Shown here piece after piece: positions 53,716 through 61,746 of a stretch of 64,000 nucleotides of DNA (the stretch's first letter is position 1; the number at the start of each line of letters is the position of its first letter). This DNA comes from Alcanivorax sp. S6407 (lineage in GTDB: Bacteria > Pseudomonadota > Gammaproteobacteria > Pseudomonadales > Alcanivoracaceae). The notes under the pieces are model-generated. The model had not been told where the DNA came from. It did no database searches and saw only the letters and a list, made by a program, of their open reading frames with translations. A program made the position numbers and the translations under genes. Location of the stretch: NCBI RefSeq assembly GCF_023016115.1, contig NZ_JALKBH010000005.1:62001-126000 (forward strand), in the 5' to 3' direction.

Positions 53716-54912
53716 TTATGCTGCCGCGTGACGGTAGCGGGTGAGCTGGTCGGCGAAGTCCTGCAGGGCGGCGATGCCGGACTCGCGGGCATCGTGGTAC
53801 CACTGCTCCAGGGCTTCCACCATTTCTGCCGAGTTGCGGCTGGTCTGGGACCAGATGTCCTGCAGGCGCAGACGGAACTGGTAGATGGCCTCCAGGGTTT
53901 CGTTGCTCTCGGTGAGGCTGGCCAGTCGTTCCTGCTGCTTGGGCTTGATCAGGGACAGGTCCTTGTGGAACAGGGCGCTGGCGCGGGCGTACAGGTCGCG
54001 GGTGGCTTCACAGGCGCGTTCTTTCTCCTGTTTGAATACCGGCGCGATCACGCTCTTGCGGTAGTTGGCCATCACCTGGAAACGGTGCTGCATGACGCCA
54101 CGCAGGGCGTCCAGATCGATCCCTTTGGCGCTCTGGTCGATGACCGGCTTGGGCGCGACCTTCTTCACCTTGGCCAGACCGAGCATCTCGAACAGGCGGA
54201 TCCAGGCCCAGCCGGCATCGAATTCGAAGCGGCGTACGGACAGTTTGGCCGAGTTCGGGTAGGTGTGGTGATTGTTGTGCAGCTCTTCACCGCCAATCAG
54301 GATACCCCACGGGGAAATGTTGCGGCTTGCGTCGGCGCATTCAAAGTTGCGGTAGCCCCAGTAGTGGCCAATGCCGTTGATCACGCCAGCAGCAAATACC
54401 GGGATCCACATCATCTGTACGGCCCAGATGGTGATGCCGTAGACGCCAAACAGCGCCAGGTCGATCACTGCCATGATGGCCACGCCGCCCATGGGGAAGC
54501 GGGAATAGACATTACGCTCCAGCCAGTCGTCCGGGCAGCCGGCGCCGTATTTTTTCAGGGTTTCCTGGTTCTCGGCTTCTTCGCGGTACAGTTCGGCACC
54601 TTCACGCAGTACCTTTTTGATGCCTTTCACCTGGGGGCTGTGCGGATCCTCTTCGGTTTCGCACTTGGCGTGGTGCTTGCGGTGGATGGCGGTCCACTCC
54701 AGGGTGTTCTGGCCGGTGCTCAGCCACAGCCAGAGGCGGAAGAAGTGCTTCAGGATCGGGCTCAGCTCCAGGGCCCGGTGGGCGGAATAGCGGTGCAGGT
54801 AGACCGTCACGCTGACGATGGTCGCGTGGGTCATTGCCAGGGTAATCAGCACCAGCGCGCCCAGACTCGGGGCCAGCAGGCCGTGTTCAATCAAATCAAG
54901 CATCGGGTTCAT
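53716..54912 (-). CDS. desB: Acyl-CoA delta-9 fatty acid desaturase (DesB-like)
   Basis: This 398-residue membrane di-iron desaturase has the three histidine boxes HRYSAH (40-45), HRKHH (77-81) and HNNHH (around 215). It has membrane helices around residues 12-38 and 155-200. It introduces a double bond into acyl-CoA using oxygen and so tunes membrane fluidity. A helical C-terminal extension of about 130 residues (KPKQQERLASLTESNETLE) is like that of Pseudomonas DesB. It is a single gene with its own terminator. Confidence 0.88.
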   Translation of the reverse strand: MNPMLDLIEHGLLAPSLGALVLITLAMTHATIVSVTVYLHRYSAHRALELSPILKHFFRLWLWLSTGQNTLEWTAIHRKHHAKCETEEDPHSPQVKGIKKVLREGAELYREEAENQETLKKYGAGCPDDWLERNVYSRFPMGGVAIMAVIDLALFGVYGITIWAVQMMWIPVFAAGVINGIGHYWGYRNFECADASRNISPWGILIGGEELHNNHHTYPNSAKLSVRRFEFDAGWAWIRLFEMLGLAKVKKVAPKPVIDQSAKGIDLDALRGVMQHRFQVMANYRKSVIAPVFKQEKERACEATRDLYARASALFHKDLSLIKPKQQERLASLTESNETLEAIYQFRLRLQDIWSQTSRNSAEMVEALEQWYHDARESGIAALQDFADQLTRYRHAAA

Positions 54913-55059
54913 ACACGTAGAATTCGGAATGTGTATTGTGCCCAGTCGCCGTGACGGTAAGAAGATGCCGGGCAGGTCAAATTCGGACTTTCGCCGGCTT
55001 TATCGACCGGACGGCGGCAGAGCCGGGATGAAGGGCGCTCGTCATCCGCTGATCGGGTC
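54913..55059. other. Gap between desB and the HyuA-like gene
   Basis: 147 bases without a gene. It must hold the desB promoter on the minus strand, but no convincing -35/-10 pair is seen. No repeats are evident. Confidence 0.4.
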
Positions 55060-57033
55060 TCAGCTTCTTTCCAGTAGCAGGTGGCCAAGGGGGTCTACCC
55101 GGGCCTGCCACCCCGGCGCCAGCCAGGTGGTGCCCACGGCCTCGGCAATCAGGGCGGGGCCTTGCAGGCACTGGCCACTGCCCAGCTGTTCGCGTTGGTA
55201 AATGCTTACTTCTGTTGCGAGTCCCGGCATTAAGGTGGTCCGTAATGGCTGGCTGGATTGTGTGGGGAGTGCCGGAGTGGTCGGTGGATGCTGCTTCGCC
55301 TGACACTGCACGCGCAGGTTGACCTGCTGCACCGCGAGCCCCAGACGATGCCCGAAGCGCTGCTCGTGGGCCTGGTGGAAAGCCTGTTCTCGCAGGCTGG
55401 TGTCGTCTGTCCAGGGGATTTGAAGTACGGAGGACTGTCCCCGGTAGCACATATCCAGATAGACCTGATAGCCGATCTGTTCGGCGGCCACCCCCTCTGC
55501 CTGCAATTCCTGTGTGCCTTGCTGCTGCAGGGCGTGGATTTCAGCAAGGCAGTCGGCATCAGACAGCCCTTCCGGGAGTGCCTTGAGCAGTTCGCGTTTG
55601 CGCGGGGCATAGACCAGTCCCTCGGCGGATAACACGCCGGCCCGCTGCGGCACGATGGCCCGGCGCATCCCCAGATTGTCAGCCAGGGCGCAGACATGGA
55701 GTCCGCCGGCGCCGCCGAAACTCATCAGGGCGAAATCTTCCGGATCATGGCCTTTCTGGATGGAGATGACCCGCAGGGCTTGGGTCATGTGTTCGTTGGC
55801 CAGTGCCAGCACCCCTTCGGCGGCCGTCAGAGTGTCCATGCCGAGCTGCTTGCCCAGGCTTTCCATGGCCCGCTCGGCGGCTGCCACATCCAGCTTCAGA
55901 GAGCCGCCCAGGGCAAAATCCGGCTGCAGGCGGCCCAGCACCACGTTGGCATCGGTGACGGTGACCTGATGGCCGCCGCGGCCGTAACAGGCGGGGCCGG
56001 GGTCGGCGCCAGCAGATTGCGGCCCCACATGGAGCAGGCCCGCCTCGTCCACGTAGGCCAGTGAGCCGCCGCCAGCGCCAATGGTATGCATGTCCACCAT
56101 GGGCACTGCCACCGGATAGGGGCCGATATGGCCTTGCTGGGTGAGGCGAATCTGGCCATCCAGCAGCGCCACATCGGTGGACGTGCCGCCCATATCGAAA
56201 GTCATCAATTGTGGCTGACCCAGTTGCTCACCCAGTCGCTGGGCGGCGGCAAGGCCCCCGGCGGGGCCGGACAGCAGCAGGTTGACGGCCAGTTCCCGGG
56301 CCTGATGGGCGGCAATGGTGCCGCCGTGGGACTGCATGATGGCCAGCGGTGCAGGCGTGGTGGCCTGCTCGAGACGCTGAAGGTAGGCGGCTACTCGTGG
56401 CGATAACCAGGCGTTCAGCCAGGTGGCCATGCCCCGTTCGTATTCTCCGCGGGTGGGGATAATGCTGTGCGAGGTACTGACGGAAATCCCGACTCGCTGA
56501 AGGGCATCGGCAATACGCTGTTCCTGTTGTCCGTTGAGGTAGGAAAACAGCAGGCAGATTGCGACGGAGTTCGGTGCGTGTGTCTGTACGCGGGCGACCA
56601 GGTCGTCGAGTGCGGTATCGTTCAGTGCCTGGATTTCCTGCCCGCTGGCATCCAGCCGGCAAGTAGCCCCTTCGCAGGGGAGTTCGGTCAGCACGCCGCT
56701 CTGCGGTGCCGGCGTCAGGTTGTACAGCTCGGCCCGATTCTGCCGGCCAATGCGCAGGATGTCCTCGATGCCACTGTTGGTGACGAACACGGTGCGAGCA
56801 CCCTTGCCTTCCAGCGCCGCGTTGGTGGCCACGGTGGTGCCGTGGACAATGGCCAGTTCTCCGGCCGCCATGGCCGCATCCAGGCCCAGCTCGTGAATGC
56901 CCTGCAGAATGGCCTGCTCCGGCGCCGCCGGCGTGGAGAGCACCTTGTGAATGCGCGGTTCCCCGTCACCGAGAAGAACAAAATCGGTAAAAGTGCCGCC
57001 GGTATCGACGCCGAGCCAGAAAGAGAGAGGCAT
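55060..57033 (-). CDS. Hydantoinase/oxoprolinase A-like protein
   Basis: This 657-residue protein of the HyuA family begins FWLGVDTGGTFTDFVLL, the actin-fold phosphate loop. It has VHGTTVATNAALEGKG, LMTFDMGGTSTDVALLDG and a C-terminal domain including GPALIAEAVGTTWLAPGW. HyuA proteins hydrolyse hydantoins or 5-oxoproline with ATP, usually with a HyuB subunit. No hyuB is next to it, so the substrate is uncertain. The ATG at 57033 has no ribosome site; an AACAG-NN repeat array begins three bases upstream of it. Confidence 0.8.
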   Translation of the reverse strand: MPLSFWLGVDTGGTFTDFVLLGDGEPRIHKVLSTPAAPEQAILQGIHELGLDAAMAAGELAIVHGTTVATNAALEGKGARTVFVTNSGIEDILRIGRQNRAELYNLTPAPQSGVLTELPCEGATCRLDASGQEIQALNDTALDDLVARVQTHAPNSVAICLLFSYLNGQQEQRIADALQRVGISVSTSHSIIPTRGEYERGMATWLNAWLSPRVAAYLQRLEQATTPAPLAIMQSHGGTIAAHQARELAVNLLLSGPAGGLAAAQRLGEQLGQPQLMTFDMGGTSTDVALLDGQIRLTQQGHIGPYPVAVPMVDMHTIGAGGGSLAYVDEAGLLHVGPQSAGADPGPACYGRGGHQVTVTDANVVLGRLQPDFALGGSLKLDVAAAERAMESLGKQLGMDTLTAAEGVLALANEHMTQALRVISIQKGHDPEDFALMSFGGAGGLHVCALADNLGMRRAIVPQRAGVLSAEGLVYAPRKRELLKALPEGLSDADCLAEIHALQQQGTQELQAEGVAAEQIGYQVYLDMCYRGQSSVLQIPWTDDTSLREQAFHQAHEQRFGHRLGLAVQQVNLRVQCQAKQHPPTTPALPTQSSQPLRTTLMPGLATEVSIYQREQLGSGQCLQGPALIAEAVGTTWLAPGWQARVDPLGHLLLERS

Positions 57034-57035
57034 AT

Positions 57036-57162
57036 CAGTGAACAGTTAACAGTGAATAGTGAACAGCGAAAACAGGGGGCAACGTCGGTGCCCGCTGGTG
57101 CTACCATACCGGAAGCGAGTGGATTTTAACTATTCACTGTTAACTATTAACTGTTCACTGCT
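57036..57162. repeat. AACAG-NN heptad element between hyuA-like and mutM start codons (copy 1)
   Basis: The arms are 57036-57075 (dinucleotides TT, TG, TG, CG) and 57126-57160 inverted (TT, TT, TG, TT). The core contains TGCTACCATACCG (57099-57111). The element fills all the space between the two divergent start codons apart from a few bases, and neither gene shows a Shine-Dalgarno sequence. It is the inverse of the element at 60985-61109. The shared CGGTATGGTAGCA in the core may be a promoter -10 region. Confidence 0.85.
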
Positions 57163-57169
57163 TTTTCCC

Positions 57170-57979
57170 ATGCCCGAATTACCCGAAGTTGAAACTACCC
57201 TGCGCGGGATTCGTCCCTTTGTTGAAGGCCAGACGCTGCGTGAGGTGGTGGTGCGTGAGCGGCGGTTGCGCTGGCCGGTCAGTGACGAGTTGCTGACCTT
57301 GCAGGATCAGCCGGTGCTGGGGTTGCGGCGGCGGGCCAAGTATTTGCTGATTGCGTTGCCTGGCGGTGAGCTGCTGATCCATCTGGGCATGTCCGGCACT
57401 CTGCGGGTGGTGGACGAGACGGTGCCGCTGCGCAAGCACGACCACGTGGATTTATGTCTGGGTAGTGGCAAGGTGCTGCGCTTCAATGATCCGCGCCGCT
57501 TCGGTACGGTGTTGTTTCAGCCGGGTGCTGAGCCGCACGATCTGCTGGCAAAGCTGGGGCCAGAGCCTCTCAGTGATGCCTTCAGCGGAGACTGGCTTTT
57601 TGAGCGCTCGCGGGGCCGCAAGGTGGCGGTGAAGAGCTTTATCATGGATAACGCCACGGTGGTGGGGGTGGGCAATATCTACGCCCAGGAGAGTCTGTTT
57701 CTGGCCGGGATCCACCCGTCCCGGGCGGCCGGGAAAATATCAAAGGCGCGTTATGAGCGTTTTGCCGAGGCCATCAAAACCGTGCTGGCCAAAGCGATCG
57801 AGGCGGGCGGGACAACCCTGAAGGACTTCACCAAAGCCGATGGCCAGCCCGGCTATTTTGCCCAGTCTCTGAATGTCTACGGGCGGGCCGGGGAACCCTG
57901 CCTCAAATGCAAGGCCTTGCTTAAGGCAGATCGTCACGGCCAGCGCAGTACCAGCTATTGCCCGCAGTGCCAGCGCTGA
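57170..57979 (+). CDS. mutM: Formamidopyrimidine-DNA glycosylase
   Basis: This 269-residue base-excision enzyme removes 8-oxoguanine and opens the backbone. It starts [14 protein letters not shown] with the catalytic Pro2 and Glu3. It has the intercalation region LGKVLRF-like ([16 protein letters not shown]) and the C-terminal zinc finger C244, C247, C264, C267. The ATG at 57170 follows a T-rich tract and no ribosome site; the upstream repeat array ends about ten bases before it. Confidence 0.95.
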   Translation: MPELPEVETTLRGIRPFVEGQTLREVVVRERRLRWPVSDELLTLQDQPVLGLRRRAKYLLIALPGGELLIHLGMSGTLRVVDETVPLRKHDHVDLCLGSGKVLRFNDPRRFGTVLFQPGAEPHDLLAKLGPEPLSDAFSGDWLFERSRGRKVAVKSFIMDNATVVGVGNIYAQESLFLAGIHPSRAAGKISKARYERFAEAIKTVLAKAIEAGGTTLKDFTKADGQPGYFAQSLNVYGRAGEPCLKCKALLKADRHGQRSTSYCPQCQR

Positions 57980-58116
57980 TCAGGGAATGAACAACTTGCG
58001 TATTGCCGGGTTGCTTGCAAAGGTGTAGATTGTGATGCAATTGTCGGAATATTAACGACTTAGCTGAAACAATGTCAGCGATACTTTAACTATAAGAACT
58101 TCAAGAGGGACTGACC

Positions 58117-58494
58117 ATGAAGCGAGCAAAGCGCCCGGTACTGGCATCTGTTCTCGCCTCCACTCTGATGCTGACCGCGATGGCGCCGATGACTGCCGCT
58201 GCGGGCTCTTCGGCTCAGGATCGTCCGGGGGAAATGGCGATGATCGCCGATTCGCTTATTGCGCGTCCGGTGCTGCTGGTATCCACGGTGGTGGGTGCGG
58301 GTTTGTGGCTGGTGACGTCGCCGTTCAGTCTGCTGGGGGGCAACATTGGTGAAGCCGGCCAGGTACTGGTGTTGAACCCGGGCAAGAGCACTTTTATTCG
58401 TTGCCTTGGATGTACCCCGGCCCAGCACGAAAGCCTGAAGGCCGAGAAGGCGACCCAGGAAAACAACGAAGAGGCGGTGGCGGCGGCGGAGTAA
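58117..58494 (+). CDS. Small exported protein of unknown function
   Basis: This 125-residue protein has a signal peptide (basic KRAKRP, then a hydrophobic stretch up to AAAG). A second hydrophobic helix lies at about residues 48-75 (LIARPVLLVSTVVGAGLWLVTSPFSLLGG). The C-terminus is charged (AEKATQENNEEAVAAAE). Similar small proteins are common in Pseudomonas relatives and sometimes carry misleading transporter names. The ATG follows AAGAGGGA. A good terminator follows. Confidence 0.7.
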   Translation: MKRAKRPVLASVLASTLMLTAMAPMTAAAGSSAQDRPGEMAMIADSLIARPVLLVSTVVGAGLWLVTSPFSLLGGNIGEAGQVLVLNPGKSTFIRCLGCTPAQHESLKAEKATQENNEEAVAAAE

Positions 58495-58520
58495 CTCCCC
58501 CGGTCGACTTGTCTGTTCCA

Positions 58521-58559
58521 TAAAAAGGGCCATCCTGCACGGCGGGATGGCCTTTTTTA
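58521..58559 (+). terminator. Terminator of the small exported protein gene
   Basis: The stem AAAAAGGGCCATCC / GGATGGCCTTTTTT is rho-independent in form, 26 bases after the stop codon. Confidence 0.9.
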
Positions 58560-58910
58560 TGCCGCTCTGCGGCCGCATCAGGCTTCACGCAACATGCAAA
58601 TCCGGGACGCTCCAAGGCTTCTGCATTTCTACGACGCGGCTGTAGGAACGTAGCGTAGCGGAGTAACGCACGGAGTGCGGCCCCGGAGGGGAGGGGCGCA
58701 GCGAATAACTTGCCTGCTCGCGATCCGAGTCTCGGCGAGGTAAAAGACAGTTTCGAGTTACGAGAAGCGGGTATCGAAAGGCAGGACCAGAAGCATGGAG
58801 AGCGGTTTGGGTTTCGAGTTTCGACGCTCGCCTCTGGAATCCTTACCTCGCTTGGGCTCGGATCGCTTGCAGGCAAGCTCCTACAGCGGGGTATAGAGAG
58901 GGTTTTACCG
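58560..58910. repeat. Repeat-rich region between convergent genes
   Basis: There is no gene in this part. 58646-58711 is an inverted relative of 31082-31146 (CGTAGCGTAGCGGAGTAACGC and a CGGAGTGCGG palindrome). 58748-58780 is an ACTCG-NN heptad array in inverse orientation, and 58811-58827 a short second one. 58833-58884 is a 52-base segment that recurs at 61695-61746 with four mismatches and ends in a REP unit. Its inner part, TTACCTCGC...CTCGGATCGC, also occurs inverted at 58718-58743. Confidence 0.7.
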
Positions 58911-58954
58911 ACGCAAAAAGGCCTGCCTGGTTTTCTGGGCGGGCCTTTTTGCGT
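58911..58954. terminator. Terminator after the TetR gene
   Basis: Inverted repeats around ACGCAAAAAGGCC and GGGCCTTTTTGCGT give a strong hairpin with A- and T-runs in either direction. Its end merges with a short GCGTC-AG repeat (58951-58967) that runs into the TetR stop codon. Confidence 0.85.
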
Positions 58955-58960
58955 CAGGCG

Positions 58961-59734
58961 TCAGGCGTCGCAGCCGCCGGATTTGTCCAGCTTGATGCAG
59001 CTGTGTTCGCTGCACAGGTCGCCAAACAGGGTCTCGCACAGCATTTTGACCTTGGCATCCAGAGCGGCGTCGTCGAACGGGTCGCTGACCACAGGCTGCC
59101 AGTTCATGGCATTGAGCTGCAGCTGGATATGTCGCATGAGCATGCGATAGGGATCGTTCAGCGCATACACATCGAGCACCCCTTCCGCATTGATCAGGGT
59201 GTGCATGCCCATGCTCATGGCCCACTGGCCGGAACTGAAGGTGAGAGGCGCCAGGCCGTGGTCTTCCAGTTCGCCTTTATTGATGGCATCGACCACTACG
59301 GATTCCACCATGCGTCCGATCGGCATGGTCGCTTCCATTAGCTGCTCGCGACGATGGGTGGAGGAGGCCAGCCAGACCACCTCTGTCATCACGTATTGCT
59401 CCAGGCGGAAGTGTTCCGGGTGATGCTGGGCAAACAGGGTGTAGGCCACGGCAAAACCGAGCATCTTGTCACGGGTGCTCAGTTCGGACTCCGCTACCCG
59501 GCGGAAGTATTCCTGACGGGTACCGGTGAGTTCGGTACAGACCGCGATGAGCAGGTCTTCCTTGGAGGCGAAGTGGTGATAGAGGGTGCCGGTGGCGAAG
59601 TTGCAGCTGCGGGCGATAGCTGCCATTTGAATTCCGAGAAGCCCTTCGTTACAGAGTTGCTGTCGGGTGGCTTCGACAAAGAGTTTTTCCCGCTCAGCGA
59701 GGGCCTGTTCCCGGCCGCTTCGTGTCTTGATCAT
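58961..59734 (-). CDS. TetR-family transcriptional regulator
   Basis: This 257-residue regulator has an N-terminal HTH (IQMAAIARSCNFATGTLYHHFASKEDLL at about residues 35-62). The ligand domain is long for TetR, with a C-terminal cysteine cluster (LCSEHSCIKLDKSGGCDA). The terminal C-x5-C-x8-C could bind a metal, but this is a guess. Its target is unknown; the neighbouring hemW is transcribed in the same direction and lies upstream. The stop codon lies inside a GCGTC-type repeat. Confidence 0.8.
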   Translation of the reverse strand: MIKTRSGREQALAEREKLFVEATRQQLCNEGLLGIQMAAIARSCNFATGTLYHHFASKEDLLIAVCTELTGTRQEYFRRVAESELSTRDKMLGFAVAYTLFAQHHPEHFRLEQYVMTEVVWLASSTHRREQLMEATMPIGRMVESVVVDAINKGELEDHGLAPLTFSSGQWAMSMGMHTLINAEGVLDVYALNDPYRMLMRHIQLQLNAMNWQPVVSDPFDDAALDAKVKMLCETLFGDLCSEHSCIKLDKSGGCDA

Positions 59735-59832
59735 GTGTGTTGTCTTCTATCCCTGATTCGTGTTGCTTGGCTGTCTCTGGGTAAGCAAGGATTCACTCAG
59801 AGTCCTGCAAGCCTGAGCGTTCTTTACACTTT

Positions 59833-60978
59833 TTACAATGTCTCGGCCGCGGTTTCCAGCACGCTGTTCAGATGCTGGAGGCCGTTCGGCGTACAGCACA
59901 GCCGTTTATCGTCGATTATCAGCAGCCCTTGCTCCCGTAATCGGTTCAGCAGGGGAAGCCATTTTGCCGGATTTTCCCCAGTGGTTCGTTCGAGGGTTTG
60001 TAACGAGATGCCATCTGTCAGGCGCAGGCCGTTCAACAGCACCTCAAAGCGCAGGTCACTGGTTTCAATGCTTTGCGGCTGGCGACGGGCACGATCTGGC
60101 GCTGCCAGGTAGTCCTCGGGCTTGCGGGTTTTCTGGTATCGGGTGACGGCCAGTTTCCCTTGCTCGTCGAGGGTGCTGATCTTGCTGTGGGCGCCGGCGC
60201 CAATGCCCAGATAGTCGCCGAACTGCCAGTAGTTCAGGTTATGCCGGCAGGCCTTGCCGGGCTGGGCAAAGGCGGAAATTTCGTAGCGCTGGAACCCCGC
60301 TCCTTCGAGCATGGCAAAACCGGCCAGCTCGGTGTCTGCCATGCTGTCGCTGTCAGGCTGGGTGGGGGGCGAGCGGTAGAACACCGTATTGGGCTCGATG
60401 GTGAGCTCATACCAGCTCAGATGAGTTGGCTTGAGGGCGATGGCCTGCTCCAGGTCTGCCAGCGCCTGTTGTCGGGTCTGCCCTGGCAGGGCGTGCATGA
60501 TATCCAGGTTCAGGTTGTCGAACCCGGCGGCGCGGGCCTGGCCAGCGGCGGTAATTGCGGCCTGGGCATCATGAATACGCCCCAGTGCTTGCAGGTGGCC
60601 GTCATTGAAACTCTGTACGCCAATGGACAGCCGGTTGATCCCAGCTGCCCGAAAACCCTCAAAACGGGCTGCTTCCGTGGTGCCCGGGTTGGCTTCCAGG
60701 GTGATCTCGGCATCCGCAGCCAGCGGCAGCCGGGCGCGGATCCCGTCAAACAGCTGGCGGTAGAAGTCCGGTGACATCAGGCTGGGGGTGCCGCCGCCAA
60801 TAAACACCGTCTCCACCGGGCGCTCACCGGTGAGGGCAAGATCCTGCTCCAGATCCAGCAACAACGCCGCCAGATACGCCTGCTCAGGCAACTCCCCACG
60901 CTCATGGGAATTGAAATCGCAGTACGGACATTTGCGCACGCACCAGGGGGTGTGGATGTAGAGGGAGAGGGGGGGCAT
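59833..60978 (-). CDS. hemW: HemW-type heme chaperone (radical SAM)
   Basis: This 381-residue protein has the radical SAM cluster C13-x3-C17-x2-C20 in TPWCVRKCPYCDF. It also has GGGTPSLMSPDFY and the C-terminal HemW winged-helix domain. It is related to coproporphyrinogen oxidase HemN, but the short N-terminus and the place near rdgB and metW are those of HemW, a heme chaperone. The ATG at 60978 has no ribosome site: an AACAG-NN array starts seven bases upstream. Confidence 0.9.
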   Translation of the reverse strand: MPPLSLYIHTPWCVRKCPYCDFNSHERGELPEQAYLAALLLDLEQDLALTGERPVETVFIGGGTPSLMSPDFYRQLFDGIRARLPLAADAEITLEANPGTTEAARFEGFRAAGINRLSIGVQSFNDGHLQALGRIHDAQAAITAAGQARAAGFDNLNLDIMHALPGQTRQQALADLEQAIALKPTHLSWYELTIEPNTVFYRSPPTQPDSDSMADTELAGFAMLEGAGFQRYEISAFAQPGKACRHNLNYWQFGDYLGIGAGAHSKISTLDEQGKLAVTRYQKTRKPEDYLAAPDRARRQPQSIETSDLRFEVLLNGLRLTDGISLQTLERTTGENPAKWLPLLNRLREQGLLIIDDKRLCCTPNGLQHLNSVLETAAETL

Positions 60979-60984
60979 GAGTAT

Positions 60985-61109
60985 CAGTTAACAGTGAATA
61001 GTTAACAGTGAACAGCTAAATTCACCGGCTTGCGGTATGGTAGCAAACCGTCCAGGCGAAGTGTGTGTTTTGCCTTCGCTGTTCACTATTCACTGTTAAC
61101 TGTTCATTG
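60985..61109. repeat. AACAG-NN heptad element between hemW and yaiI start codons (copy 2)
   Basis: The arms are 60985-61020 (TT, TG, TT, TG, CT) and 61075-61109 inverted (TG, TT, TG, TG, CG). The inverted arm is almost identical to the left arm of copy 1 (one difference in 35 bases). The core contains CGGTATGGTAGCA (61033-61045), shared with copy 1. As in copy 1 the element lies exactly between two divergent start codons and seems to replace the ribosome sites. Confidence 0.85.
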
Positions 61110-61115
61110 TCTTTT

Positions 61116-61565
61116 ATGCATATCTGGGTTGATGCCGATGCCTGTCCACGGCCGGTGAAGGAAGTGTTGTTCAAGGCGGCGCAGCGGGTGCAGGTGCCGT
61201 GTACGCTGGTGGCCAACCAGCCGATTGCAGTGCCGCGTTCGGCGTTGATCCGTTCTATTCAGGTGGGGCAGGGCTTTGATGTGGCCGACAATGAAATCGT
61301 GCTGCGCTGTGAGCCGGGGGATCTGGTGGTCACCCAGGATATTCCGCTGGCGGCAGAAGTCGTGGCGAAGGGGTGCGAGGCTGTGACGCCGCGTGGGCAC
61401 TGGCTGGATAAAGACACCGTGCGTGAGCGACTCAACATGCGCGATTTCATGGAAGAGATGCGTTCGGCGGGCATGGAAACCGGTGGCCCGAAAAGCTTTT
61501 CTGCACAGGACAAGGGTCGCTTTGCGAATGCGCTGGATCGGTGGTTGGCGAGGAAAGGCAGTTAA
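61116..61565 (+). CDS. yaiI: UPF0178 family protein YaiI/YqxD
   Basis: This 149-residue conserved protein begins [19 protein letters not shown] and has [15 protein letters not shown] and [10 protein letters not shown], all diagnostic of UPF0178. The acidic pattern resembles PIN-like nucleases, but activity is unproved. The ATG has no ribosome site because the repeat arm ends seven bases before it. The stop codon TAA is itself inside another AACAG-NN array, so both ends of the gene touch repeats. Confidence 0.9.
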   Translation: MHIWVDADACPRPVKEVLFKAAQRVQVPCTLVANQPIAVPRSALIRSIQVGQGFDVADNEIVLRCEPGDLVVTQDIPLAAEVVAKGCEAVTPRGHWLDKDTVRERLNMRDFMEEMRSAGMETGGPKSFSAQDKGRFANALDRWLARKGS

Positions 61566-61591
61566 CAGTTAATAGTGAACAGTTAACAGTG
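61559..61591. repeat. AACAG-NN heptad array across the yaiI stop codon
   Basis: Five units (CAGTT, then AACAG-type with TT, TG, TT, TG) run from inside the last codon of yaiI. A GCGCGATTGCGC hairpin with a T-run (61591-61617) follows directly and may be the terminator. Confidence 0.8.
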
Positions 61592-61694
61592 GCGCGATTG
61601 CGCGTCTTTTTTATTTCGATGAAGGTGCCCGCGACTTGAATTTGGGTGCCGCCTCGCGCGTCTAGGACAAAGGGAAGCCTGGCTCGTCACCGTT

Positions 61695-61746
61695 TCTGGA
61701 ATCCTTACCTCGCCTACGCTCGGATCGCTTGCAGGCAGGCTCCTAC
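61695..61746. repeat. Second copy of a 52-base segment, ending in a REP
   Basis: 48 of 52 bases match 58833-58884. The end GCAGGCAGGCTCCTAC is a REP half. It overlaps the last codon and stop of rdgB on the other strand. Confidence 0.7.

Noticed and set aside
53728-54954. Plus-strand frame opposite the desaturase
   Set aside because: The desaturase histidine boxes are on the minus strand; the other frame lacks any recognisable segment.
55060-57033. Full hyuAB hydantoinase locus
   Set aside because: Only an HyuA-like gene is present; the neighbours are desB and mutM, and no HyuB-like frame is seen.
57036-57162. Heptad arrays as CRISPR or as simple tandem repeats
   Set aside because: A 7-base unit with a two-base variable part is far too short for CRISPR, and the ordered variation and inverted pairing do not fit plain slippage alone.
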